Part shown: positions 1 to 6,631 of the stretch, one piece after another
How positions within the stretch are numbered: the first letter of the stretch is position 1
Layout: every line of letters starts with the position of its first letter
DNA from: Cytophagaceae bacterium
GTDB lineage: Bacteria > Bacteroidota > Bacteroidia > Cytophagales > Cytophagaceae
Direction of reading: 5' to 3'
NCBI GenBank assembly: GCA_021151805.1
Contig: JAGKWN010000134.1
Location: 1 to 9,874 of the forward strand
Length of the DNA stretch: 9,874 nt
Position numbers and translations under genes: made by a program
The notes under the pieces: model-generated
What the model was told of the DNA's origin: nothing
Database searches by the model: none
What the model saw: only the letters and a program-made list of their open reading frames with translations

Positions 1-96
1 GTTATGTGAATTCAAAAATAAAAATCTTTTTCCAATACGATTAAAAATTTTATCTGATACTTTTTAAAAATCACTTTTAACTTTTAACCAAATGCT

Positions 97-2478
97 ATGA
101 AAAAATCAATGATTCAGTGGATGAGAAAATTCTCCATCCTTACGGGCGCAGGTGTGCTATTGGCCATGCATGCACAGGCGCAGGTGCCTATTACTTCTTT
201 AAGATTACCTGGGAGCTATGGTTCACCTACCATTACATCAAGCGGTGATGCCTGTCTTACCTACACAGCAGGCGTGGGAGACAACCGCGTGTATACCTTT
301 ACCGGCCTAGCTTTAGGCACACCTACGTACTCCTGGTCGGTACAGGGCGGCTTGGCCATTGTAGGTTCGGCCACAGGTGTCAGTGTAACGGTGAAGCCGG
401 CAGCTGGCCTTAACAGACCATATCCCAAAGGAAGACTTTCTGTATTCTACAAAGGAACAATTGATTCTACGATTACAATCACGTCCTGCCCCGACTGTAA
501 CGGCAACCAGGTAACAACGACTCAGATTGTTAAAATACCAAAGTCAGGCACGGTGTATATTGATACCTACCAGAAATTTGACTATACAGACCAGATTGTT
601 GGCAATGTATGTGTAAGCAAAAACGACTCAGTTGCATATTCGATTAAAGATCTTCTGACAGGAAACCCTAACCAGAACATCGGTTCTGATTCATATATCT
701 GGACATATACATCATTAGCCTCTATTACTGGACCTACGCCACAATATGTTTCTGCAGATAGTAGTTCCGTGACATTTAAATACTTTGCAGACCCAGCTGT
801 TGGAACAACATATACAATGAGTGTTACTGTGGGGAGATGTAATGTTGGAATTGCTGGAAGAACAAAAACGAAAACGCTTGCGCCAAAAGTTCCTAAAGCG
901 GTTACGTCACCGGTACCTAATACAACGTACTGTTTAGCCACAGGTACTACCACCCTGAATATTACCAATACAACTAAAACAGGGATTACATACTCCTGGT
1001 CGAAGACCAATGATAACTGGCTGTATACGGCTGGCACCAACTCCACTTCACAGGCAGGTATATCACTCAATGTTGGGTCACAATCCGGAACTGTATATCT
1101 TACCTCTACGCCTTCAGGCGGTACATATTGCGGCACACGCATTGATACCATCATTGTAAAACGCAGCCTCACCGGCACATCTGTTGCTGCGGTGCCTGCT
1201 GCAACCTGCTTTACCAGAGGGGTTGCCTATACTTTCCAGATCTCGTCTTCGCCTTCTACCGCAGTGATATGGACGGTACCAAGCGGCTGGACCGTGGACC
1301 CGAACAACCTGAATGCTCCGACTGTAACCATTACTCCAGGCCCATCGGCGGTGTCGGGAACGATTTCGGCTGTAGGCAAAGACTGCGCTGGTTCAACAAA
1401 TGCCTTTACAGCTAACATTGCTCCTGCACAGCCTGTAGTTACGGGTACTGCCTGTGTAACCAGAGGCGGCTCGTATGCATTCTCTACGCCTGCCATTACA
1501 GGTGCAACTTCTTACAACTGGTCTTTCCCTACGGGCTGGACATGGACACCACTCAATGGAAACAGTGTTACGGCAACTGTCGGCTCTGGGGGCCTATCGG
1601 GCAACGTAACGGTTACTGCCGTTGGCTGCTCCAACAATACTTCAACGGCTTATGCCGTAACGATCCTGCCTCCGAAACCGGGTACGGTTACCTTCACTCC
1701 TGCAACCTGCGTAAACAAAGGCTTGGCTGATACACTAACATTCGGCGTTACGCCTGTTGCTGGTGTTACTTATCAATGGGTATTGCCTGCGGGCTGGGTT
1801 GCAGGAACCAACAGCGCTCCTTACAGCAGCTACGTTGTTTATACCAATGGTACAGCAGGCAGCTATTATGTAAAAGTACGCGGACAAAGCACCTGCGGCG
1901 GCACTACCAATTACAGTGCTTATGACAGTGTATTGGTTACCATCAATGGTATCGGTACAAATGTTTTCATAACTAAATCACCAATCGATTCAGACGGGAA
2001 CGGAGTACAGGATGGCGAAAACCTGACGGCAAACGCTGTAGCGGCACCGGTGAGATATCAATGGTACAATGCTTCTGGACCTATTGTTGGTGAAACAACC
2101 CGTTTCCTTGATTTACTGAATGCAGGAACTCCAAATGGCGCGTATTATGTACGTGTATTTAAAAACGGCTGCCAGACACAAGCGAACACTACATCTAATT
2201 ATGCTTACAGAACTTCAGGCCCAAGTGCAACGGACCTGATGGCAAAAGTAAACGTGTTCCCTATTCCGGCTTCTGATGAAATTACGATTGACCTGCCAAT
2301 CAGCTATCAAGAAGGTTCTATTGACATTGTTGATATGGCTGGCGTGAACATGCTGACTAAAACATTGCATGGCAAATCTGTAAACGTTCCATTATCTAAG
2401 TTTGCAGCAGGCTCCTATTATGTGATGTTTACCATTGACGGTACTACATTCAGCAAAAAAATTGTTGTAGTAAAATAA
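97..2478 (+). CDS. Secreted multi-domain PKD-like repeat protein with T9SS type A sorting domain
   Basis: The 793-residue product is predicted to be exported by Sec and then carried across the outer membrane by the type IX secretion system, for cell-surface attachment or release. Residues 1-29 form a signal peptide: basic MKK and RK, a hydrophobic core, and an AQA-Q cleavage site. The body is a string of beta-rich, Thr/Ser/Gly-rich Ig/PKD-like modules with recurring Y-x-W and PxGW motifs, most regular from about residue 279 to 620. An Ig-like module follows at about 640-705. Residues 717-793 match the Por secretion tail, with NVFPIPASDE near its start, an AAGSYYV strand and a basic KKIVVVK end. 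Residues 631-641 resemble a calcium-binding loop. No catalytic domain is visible, so an adhesive or structural surface role is inferred. The ATG at 97 is chosen because it gives a clean signal peptide. A hairpin terminator follows the stop. Confidence 0.93.
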   Translation: MKKSMIQWMRKFSILTGAGVLLAMHAQAQVPITSLRLPGSYGSPTITSSGDACLTYTAGVGDNRVYTFTGLALGTPTYSWSVQGGLAIVGSATGVSVTVKPAAGLNRPYPKGRLSVFYKGTIDSTITITSCPDCNGNQVTTTQIVKIPKSGTVYIDTYQKFDYTDQIVGNVCVSKNDSVAYSIKDLLTGNPNQNIGSDSYIWTYTSLASITGPTPQYVSADSSSVTFKYFADPAVGTTYTMSVTVGRCNVGIAGRTKTKTLAPKVPKAVTSPVPNTTYCLATGTTTLNITNTTKTGITYSWSKTNDNWLYTAGTNSTSQAGISLNVGSQSGTVYLTSTPSGGTYCGTRIDTIIVKRSLTGTSVAAVPAATCFTRGVAYTFQISSSPSTAVIWTVPSGWTVDPNNLNAPTVTITPGPSAVSGTISAVGKDCAGSTNAFTANIAPAQPVVTGTACVTRGGSYAFSTPAITGATSYNWSFPTGWTWTPLNGNSVTATVGSGGLSGNVTVTAVGCSNNTSTAYAVTILPPKPGTVTFTPATCVNKGLADTLTFGVTPVAGVTYQWVLPAGWVAGTNSAPYSSYVVYTNGTAGSYYVKVRGQSTCGGTTNYSAYDSVLVTINGIGTNVFITKSPIDSDGNGVQDGENLTANAVAAPVRYQWYNASGPIVGETTRFLDLLNAGTPNGAYYVRVFKNGCQTQANTTSNYAYRTSGPSATDLMAKVNVFPIPASDEITIDLPISYQEGSIDIVDMAGVNMLTKTLHGKSVNVPLSKFAAGSYYVMFTIDGTTFSKKIVVVK
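931..1962 (+). repeat. Four tandem PKD-like protein repeats inside the secreted protein gene
   Basis: Four consecutive modules of about 80-92 residues each begin with a Cys-containing strand: C279 (CLATG), C371 (CFTRG), C453 (CVTRG) and C538 (CVNKG). Modules 2-4 share a Y/W-x-W strand followed by PSGW, PTGW or PAGW, then a glycine-rich turn and a second Cys near the end (DC, GC, TC). The start-to-start intervals are 92, 82 and 85 residues. The repeats are diverged at the protein level rather than being nucleotide copies. The paired cysteines suggest one disulphide per module outside the cell. The boundaries are approximate. Confidence 0.65.
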
Positions 2479-2507
2479 TTTTTTAAAAATAAAAAGTATT
2501 CAGATAG

Positions 2508-2536
2508 AAGGCAGCCGGAATCCGGCTGCCTTTTTT
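2508..2536 (+). terminator. Rho-independent terminator of the secreted protein gene
   Basis: A near-perfect stem pairs 2510-2518 (ggcagccgg) with 2522-2530 (ccggctgcc) around an aat loop. It extends outward through the A-T pairs at 2508-2509/2531-2532 and is followed by a run of six T (2531-2536). It starts 29 nt after the stop codon at 2478. The GC-rich stem with its T tract is the classical form, so it should separate this transcript from the SDR gene downstream. Confidence 0.9.
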
Positions 2537-2673
2537 GTTGTGACGTAATATATCTGTTTGTAAGACAAAATAACAGGCAGGAGCCGGGAATGGTCTGTAC
2601 CATATACCAAAGGCACAAGCAAATGCTTGCGTCAGTGAGGGAATAAAGTAAAATTTAATCTGACAGTGAAATC

Positions 2674-2733
2674 GGCTACAACAAGCTTGGATTTGGCTAC
2701 ATATGGCTGTTTTACATGTTGCAATTTTACATG
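2674..2733 (+). promoter_or_regulatory. Direct-repeat operator candidate upstream of the SDR gene
   Basis: The 274-bp gap between 2479 and 2752 holds, after the terminator, two sets of direct repeats just before the SDR start at 2753. The 7-mer ggctaca occurs at 2674-2680 and 2695-2701, 21 bp apart, and a partial copy (ggct) at 2705 is 10 bp further on. The 9-mer ttttacatg occurs at 2710-2718 and 2725-2733, 15 bp apart. Spacing by whole helical turns is typical of AraC-family half-sites, and an AraC-family gene lies two genes downstream. No clear Bacteroidota -33/-7 promoter was found here, so the operator role is inferred. Confidence 0.35.
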
Positions 2734-2752
2734 CACTAAAAACTTATAAAAA

Positions 2753-3508
2753 ATGAGGAAAACAGCATTGGTGACAGGCGGTAGCCGCGGCCTGGGTAGA
2801 GAGATGGCTTTGAGCCTGGCAAAAAAAGGAATAGATGTAGTACTGACTTTTCACAGCAATGAAAACGCTGCAAACGAGGTTGTAAAAGCTATTGAAACGA
2901 TTGGACAAAAAGCAAAGGCCATACAACTTGATACAAGCTCTATAAAGGGCTTTGATGCTTTTGCAGCTGCGCTTGCTGATTATCTAACCAAAGAAAACGG
3001 AAAGCCCAATTTTGATTTCCTGATTAACAATGCAGGTACCGGTATTTATGGATCTGTTGCTGATACAAGCGAGGAAGCGTTCGATGCGATGATGAATATT
3101 CACTTCAAGGGTGTTTATTTTCTGACTCAAAAACTTTTACCCTTGCTCAATGACGGCGGCAGCATTGTTAATATTTCATCTGGCCTTACCAGAATCACAT
3201 TCCCTAATGTATCGGCTTATGCAAGTATGAAAGGTGCAATAGAAACGTACACGAAATGCCTGGCGAAAGAACTTGGTGCAAGAAAAATCACTGCCAATAC
3301 GGTTGCTCCGGGAGCTATTGCCACGGATTTTGGCGGCGGCTCAAATAAGACGAATGAAGATAAAAGGAAAACCATTGCCGGTATTACAGCATTGGGAAGA
3401 GTTGGAGAGGCAGAAGACATTGGAGGTACAGTTGCATTTCTCTGTACGCCTGAGGCAGGCTGGATTAACGGTCAGCGCATAGAGCTTTCTGGTGGTATGT
3501 TGGTATAA
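2753..3508 (+). CDS. SDR-family NAD(P)-dependent oxidoreductase
   Basis: This is a classical short-chain dehydrogenase/reductase of 251 residues, the usual length for the family, predicted to be cytosolic and to reduce a carbonyl or oxidise an alcohol with NAD(P)H. The Rossmann cofactor motif TGGSRGLG is at residues 8-15, and the Arg at 12 would favour NADPH. NNAG is at 92-95. The catalytic tetrad is intact: N115, S143 (in ISSG), Y156 and K160 (YASMK). The PG motif is at 186-187, and the WINGQ...LSGG ending at 237-249 is typical of FabG-like members. The substrate cannot be read from the sequence. FabG-like 3-oxoacyl reductase activity is possible, but a single copy beside a regulator looks more like an inducible catabolic or detoxifying enzyme. 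An AraC-family gene follows 21 bp after the stop, and repeats resembling an operator lie before the start. Confidence 0.92.
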   Translation: MRKTALVTGGSRGLGREMALSLAKKGIDVVLTFHSNENAANEVVKAIETIGQKAKAIQLDTSSIKGFDAFAAALADYLTKENGKPNFDFLINNAGTGIYGSVADTSEEAFDAMMNIHFKGVYFLTQKLLPLLNDGGSIVNISSGLTRITFPNVSAYASMKGAIETYTKCLAKELGARKITANTVAPGAIATDFGGGSNKTNEDKRKTIAGITALGRVGEAEDIGGTVAFLCTPEAGWINGQRIELSGGMLV

Positions 3509-3515
3509 AATATTG

Positions 3516-3523
3516 TAATTTTG
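3516..3523 (+). promoter_or_regulatory. Possible -7 box (TAATTTTG) before the AraC-family gene
   Basis: TAATTTTG fits the Bacteroidota -7 consensus TAnnTTTG exactly and sits in the 21-bp gap after the SDR stop codon. The nearest upstream TTG (3500-3502) is only 13 bp away instead of about 19, so the -33 part is poor. If the box is used, transcription would begin almost at the ATG at 3530, giving a leaderless or very short-leader mRNA. Its TTG is also the alternative start codon at 3521, so the match may be chance. Confidence 0.25.
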
Positions 3524-3529
3524 AATATC

Positions 3530-4447
3530 ATGTCGCAAAACAAAGTACATAGAGTTAAATCAATCAAGGAATTTCACCAAATGAAGGGCTTGCCTTCACC
3601 ACAGCATCCATTAATCAGCTTGTTTGATTATAGTACTGTGGCGTGTTCCGATGATGTAAACCACAAAAACTTTGTTTTCGACTTTTATCATATTTCCATT
3701 AAACGGAGCATATCTGCAAAATATAAGTATGGCCAAAATCATTATGATTTTGATGATGGGGTGATGTTTTTCATCGCTCCCAATCAGATTTTTGGCATTG
3801 AACCCATAGCTGAAATAGCTACGCCCAAAAGCGGCTGGGTGCTGATGATACATCCGGATTTTCTATGGAACACTTCGCTTGCCAAAACCATTAAACAATA
3901 TGAGTTTTTTGATTACGCAGTAAACGAAGCGCTGTTTCTTTCAGAAAAGGAAGAAGCTATATTAAATACGATTGTTAAAAATATTGAACAGGAGTACACA
4001 GGAAATCCGGATAAATTCAGTCAAAGTATTATTATATCACAAATTGAAACGTTACTTAATTATTCCGATCGGTTTTACCAAAGACAATTTATAACACGGA
4101 AAATCAGCAATCATGAAATGCTTAACCGCATGGAAGATTTGCTTAGTGATTATTTTGATACGGATAAAATTAAAGAGGGATTGCCAAGTGTTCAGGCGTT
4201 AGCGGACCAGCTGAACGTATCTGCCAACTATTTAAGCGCGATGTTAAAATCTCTGACAGGCTTAAATGCGCAGCAACACATTCATGAAAAGCTGATTGAA
4301 AAAGCCAAAGAAAAACTCTCGACCACAAACTTAACGGTTAGCGAAATTGCTTATGAATTAGGCTTTGAGCATTCACAGTCGTTCTCAAAATTGTTTAAAA
4401 GTAAAACCAATCAAAGTCCTAATGCATTCCGGGCAGAGTTTAACTGA
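3530..4447 (+). CDS. AraC-family transcriptional regulator
   Basis: This is a DNA-binding regulator of 305 residues from the ATG at 3530. A TTG at 3521 would add three residues, but the ATG followed by tcgcaaaac is preferred. The N-terminal ~200 residues are a divergent sensing domain with a cupin-like beta-rich stretch (FDDGVMFFIAPNQIFGIEP, then GWVLMIHPDFLW). The C-terminal ~90 residues carry the AraC double helix-turn-helix. The first HTH covers LADQLNVSANYLSAMLKS. The second covers TVSEIAYELGFEHSQSFSKLFK, followed by the family signature ending NQSPNAFRAEF. The domain order and length are standard. It follows the SDR gene on the same strand after a short gap, so co-transcription and control of that SDR gene and itself are inferred. 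The ligand is unknown. Confidence 0.9.
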   Translation: MSQNKVHRVKSIKEFHQMKGLPSPQHPLISLFDYSTVACSDDVNHKNFVFDFYHISIKRSISAKYKYGQNHYDFDDGVMFFIAPNQIFGIEPIAEIATPKSGWVLMIHPDFLWNTSLAKTIKQYEFFDYAVNEALFLSEKEEAILNTIVKNIEQEYTGNPDKFSQSIIISQIETLLNYSDRFYQRQFITRKISNHEMLNRMEDLLSDYFDTDKIKEGLPSVQALADQLNVSANYLSAMLKSLTGLNAQQHIHEKLIEKAKEKLSTTNLTVSEIAYELGFEHSQSFSKLFKSKTNQSPNAFRAEFN

Positions 4448-4478
4448 TTTGTTTTCTTTTTATATTTCTCGGTAGCCT

Positions 4479-4521
4479 GTTGCTCCGCCGTGGACAACGC
4501 TTCGCTAAGACTGGCGCCAGT
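4479..4521. repeat. GC-rich double hairpin at the composition boundary
   Basis: This short GC-rich stretch lies in otherwise AT-rich DNA. It has an imperfect stem, gttg-c-tcc (4479-4486) against ggacaac (4492-4498), with loop gccgt and one bulged base. A perfect 12-bp palindrome, actggcgccagt, lies at 4510-4521. There is no T run, so it is not a typical intrinsic terminator. It may be a remnant of a mobile or repeat element, or just the GC-rich start of a decayed gene. No second copy is seen in this window. Confidence 0.3.
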
Positions 4522-4704
4522 AGAAAATCATTCTTAAAAACAGGCGTCACATTACAGTATGATGGGTATAATTCTACACTAGCAAAACAGTTTATCGATG
4601 AAAACTATTTTAATGATAAAGCGAGTATAGTTATATCCGGGGTAAGATTCACAATTTATTGTCCAACTGAATTTATGCGAATGGTTGATATTGAGGCGGA
4701 GTAG
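4480..4704 (+). pseudogene. Possible 5'-truncated gene remnant at the edge of the AT-rich region
   Basis: The frame is open from 4444 to the stop at 4702-4704, but its only ATG codons lie in the last dozen codons. The best available start is a TTG at 4480, inside GC-rich hairpin sequence and without a ribosome binding site. The last ~55 residues look protein-like, with balanced composition and a hydrophobic strand ASIVISGVRFTIYCP. The first ~20 residues are Arg/Lys-rich and less convincing. The stop abuts the convergent membrane gene exactly (4704/4705). I read it as the surviving 3' end of a gene cut when the adjoining region was acquired. No family is recognised, and it could be non-coding. 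Confidence 0.3.
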
Positions 4705-5625
4705 TTATTTCCAAATTTTTTCAATAATCCATGGAATTACTAAAGAAGATGGAATTGATGCTGTAACAAAATAAATCCACCATCTCCAGAATTTTGACCT
4801 CCATTCAATTCGTCCAACTCCTATAGTGGTTTTGGGAACAATTGACAATATAATTGATAATATAAAGAACATAAGCGCAAATTTATTATTAAAAAAAGTT
4901 GGCTCATCTAAAGTCGTATAGCTATAATCTTTAGGCATATATGCTATTTCCTTTTTAAGTATTATATCTACAGCTTGACAAATATTAGTTGAATCAATTC
5001 CTTTATTTATTAATTCCTTTGCTTGGGATTTCAAAACCCTGTTATATGCGTCCTCATTGGTAGAAGTATTAACTCCCCAACCAATTAAAAAAATAATAAA
5101 TAACCACCATTGTGAATGTGCATATTCATGCCAAATAGTTACTACAGTTTTAGGTCGAAATTCGCTTATCCATTTATTCAATTCATAAATAATTTCGTCC
5201 TTTGCTTCTATATTTTCGCATCTTATAAAATAATATAAAGTGTCATTCTTTATATCAAATTTAAATTCGTTGTCACCCTTTTGAAAAATCACACTAAAAG
5301 AGGCTGCCGAAAGATCATTTAGAATTGGATTCTTTAATATAGTAAGTACATTATCACTTTGTAAAGTTTTTTTATTTTTAAAATAAAGATTAACCTCTTT
5401 TTTGATCAATTGATTAGTACTTCTATTTCTTATTTTACTTTCAAATATATCTTCTGCTATTTCTTCAGGTATAGATTGAAGTTCGTCTCTTATACTACGT
5501 TCATATTGATTAGTTAATATAAGCCAAATTTTTTCTATTGTGCTATCAAGACTTTCTAAAGAATCAGAATTAAGAATCCATGGTCCTTTTATTCTATTTG
5601 ACGGTGGAGTTAAGATTGTTGTCAT
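4705..5625 (-). CDS. Hypothetical three-helix membrane protein (second gene of leftward pair)
   Basis: This 306-residue protein is not recognised. Residues 1-160 look soluble, mixed helix and strand, with a Lys/Glu-rich middle. Three hydrophobic segments follow: about 172-186 (WWLFIIFLIGWGV), 248-264 (FALMFFILSIILSIV) and 281-302. A charged loop of about 60 residues separates the first two. HEYAH at 166-170, just before the first membrane segment, fits the HExxH zinc-protease pattern, but the flanking residues fit only loosely and it may be chance. The ATG at 5623-5625 is 9 bp after the stop of the preceding leftward gene, so the two form an operon and probably act together. The DNA is very AT-rich, like the rest of the right-hand region. 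Role unknown; a membrane effector in a defence setting is a guess from context. Confidence 0.75.
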   Translation of the reverse strand: MTTILTPPSNRIKGPWILNSDSLESLDSTIEKIWLILTNQYERSIRDELQSIPEEIAEDIFESKIRNRSTNQLIKKEVNLYFKNKKTLQSDNVLTILKNPILNDLSAASFSVIFQKGDNEFKFDIKNDTLYYFIRCENIEAKDEIIYELNKWISEFRPKTVVTIWHEYAHSQWWLFIIFLIGWGVNTSTNEDAYNRVLKSQAKELINKGIDSTNICQAVDIILKKEIAYMPKDYSYTTLDEPTFFNNKFALMFFILSIILSIVPKTTIGVGRIEWRSKFWRWWIYFVTASIPSSLVIPWIIEKIWK

Positions 5626-5634
5626 AAAATATCT

Positions 5635-6438
5635 TTAAAATTTTCTTGGCCCTTTATTGGGAGTTTTAAGTACTATATCATTCACACTAATAAAAACCTT
5701 TGAATTGTAATAATTTGATAATGCATCTCCCGAATCATGATTCCATGTTTGCCATATACCGGGTTCACTTAATAAATGGAAATGAGCCATAGAAGCTCTA
5801 AAAATCGATTTGTCCTTTTCATTTAAGTTATTGTAATAAATAAGAGACAATTTTAGAAAAGCCACTTTTTTCAAAAATGATTCATTAGTTTCTATTAGAT
5901 CTTTCTTTTTTAATTCATTATAAACCATTTCAGATATTCTAATATATTTTTTAGCAAGTTCTTGATACGTAAATAGCACTGTTAAAACTAAATCTTCTGA
6001 AGCCCACATTATCTTAGCATAATACAAAGTGAATGCTCTAAGCTTAAGATTTTTATTAGATCCATTTTTAAAGTATGGTAATAAGCTGTCAAATTGAATC
6101 AAAATTGAGCTTAATGAATCAACTACATTGACTTCATCTTCAATTTTGTGGCCATATTTATAGGATCTTAATGCATCAGGACCATTAGTCGAATTAGCTT
6201 TAAATTTTATAGAATCTATATCCAAAAATAATGTATTGATAGTACTCTCAATTTCAGACTTTTTGGATGTACCAATTTGATAAAACAATGTTACCAATGC
6301 TGAAATTATTGCAATGAAATTAAATACTGAATCCCAACTTGGTGGCGTGTTCGATATATACCATCCACAATATTTATTAATACACATGCCTAAAATAAAA
6401 AAGGAAACTGAAGATAAAAATACTAGTGTATAACGCAT
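5635..6438 (-). CDS. Hypothetical protein with two N-terminal membrane helices (first gene of leftward pair)
   Basis: This 267-residue protein is not recognised. Hydrophobic segments at about 3-20 (TLVFLSSVSFFILGMCI) and 37-54 (SVFNFIAIISALVTLFYQI) form a helical hairpin in the membrane. The rest (about 58-267) appears to be a soluble, mostly helical cytoplasmic domain with many Leu, Lys and Glu residues, possibly partly coiled-coil at about 155-205. This layout, two N-terminal helices then a helical domain, recalls small membrane-anchored proteins of unknown function. No catalytic motif is seen. The start ATG (6436-6438) faces the 181-bp divergent region shared with the nuclease-like gene. 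The second membrane gene follows 9 bp after its stop, so co-expression is likely. Confidence 0.75.
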   Translation of the reverse strand: MRYTLVFLSSVSFFILGMCINKYCGWYISNTPPSWDSVFNFIAIISALVTLFYQIGTSKKSEIESTINTLFLDIDSIKFKANSTNGPDALRSYKYGHKIEDEVNVVDSLSSILIQFDSLLPYFKNGSNKNLKLRAFTLYYAKIMWASEDLVLTVLFTYQELAKKYIRISEMVYNELKKKDLIETNESFLKKVAFLKLSLIYYNNLNEKDKSIFRASMAHFHLLSEPGIWQTWNHDSGDALSNYYNSKVFISVNDIVLKTPNKGPRKF

Positions 6439-6507
6439 AATTAGGGTTTATTTGAATAAATATTATAAAATTACCTATCAAAATCATTTTGCAGGAATAT
6501 AAGTAAA

Positions 6508-6544
6508 TTAAACAAATGCCAAATAAGTTAAGTAATTTGTTTAA
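6508..6544. promoter_or_regulatory. 10-bp inverted repeat in the divergent intergenic region
   Basis: TTAAACAAAT (6508-6517) and its exact reverse complement ATTTGTTTAA (6535-6544) flank 17 bp. The arm centres are 27 bp apart, and a direct repeat, gccaaata at 6518-6525 and 6545-6552, has the same 27-bp period. The site lies between the leftward membrane pair and the rightward operon, where a shared operator would be expected. The AT-rich background raises the odds of chance pairing, but ten perfect bases in this position are notable. Confidence 0.4.
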
Positions 6545-6546
6545 GC

Positions 6547-6575
6547 CAAATATTTCTAATATTTGACTATATTTG
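6547..6575 (+). promoter_or_regulatory. Inverted repeat and TATATTTG -7 box ahead of the nuclease/RES operon
   Basis: CAAATATT (6547-6554) and AATATTTG (6558-6565) form a perfect inverted repeat around the 3-nt centre tct. Three bases later, TATATTTG at 6568-6575 matches the Bacteroidota -7 consensus TAnnTTTG exactly. Transcription would start near 6582, leaving a 5' leader of about 40-50 nt. No TTG is found about 19 bp upstream of the box, so the -33 element is weak or absent. The palindrome would cover the -10 to -30 zone, where a repressor could block polymerase. Confidence 0.4.
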
Positions 6576-6631
6576 AGATAATTAAATGACTTTTTAGCAT
6601 TTTCTTATAGGAAAAGACATTGCACCCCTCA

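Noticed and set aside
58..65. TACTTTTT as a promoter -7 box for the secreted protein gene
   Set aside because: One mismatch to TAnnTTTG and no TTG at the -33 distance in A/T-rich sequence; not distinguishable from background. The tandem cttttaa at 74-87 is likewise too simple to call.
582..1178. 198-codon open frame on the minus strand inside the secreted protein gene
   Set aside because: It lies wholly antisense to a well-supported secreted protein; its valine/proline-rich composition is what the reverse of Thr/Gly-rich repeat DNA would give, and it has no recognisable domain.
2418..2618. 66-codon minus-strand frame overlapping the end of the first gene
   Set aside because: It would run through the terminator hairpin and the secreted protein's sorting domain; no family-like motif and no leader.
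2616..2629. Small inverted repeat caagca/tgcttg between the terminator and the SDR gene
   Set aside because: Six-base arms with a 2-nt loop and no T run; too weak for a terminator or operator call.
3611..3853. 80-codon minus-strand frame inside the AraC-family gene
   Set aside because: Antisense shadow of a clear AraC-family coding region.
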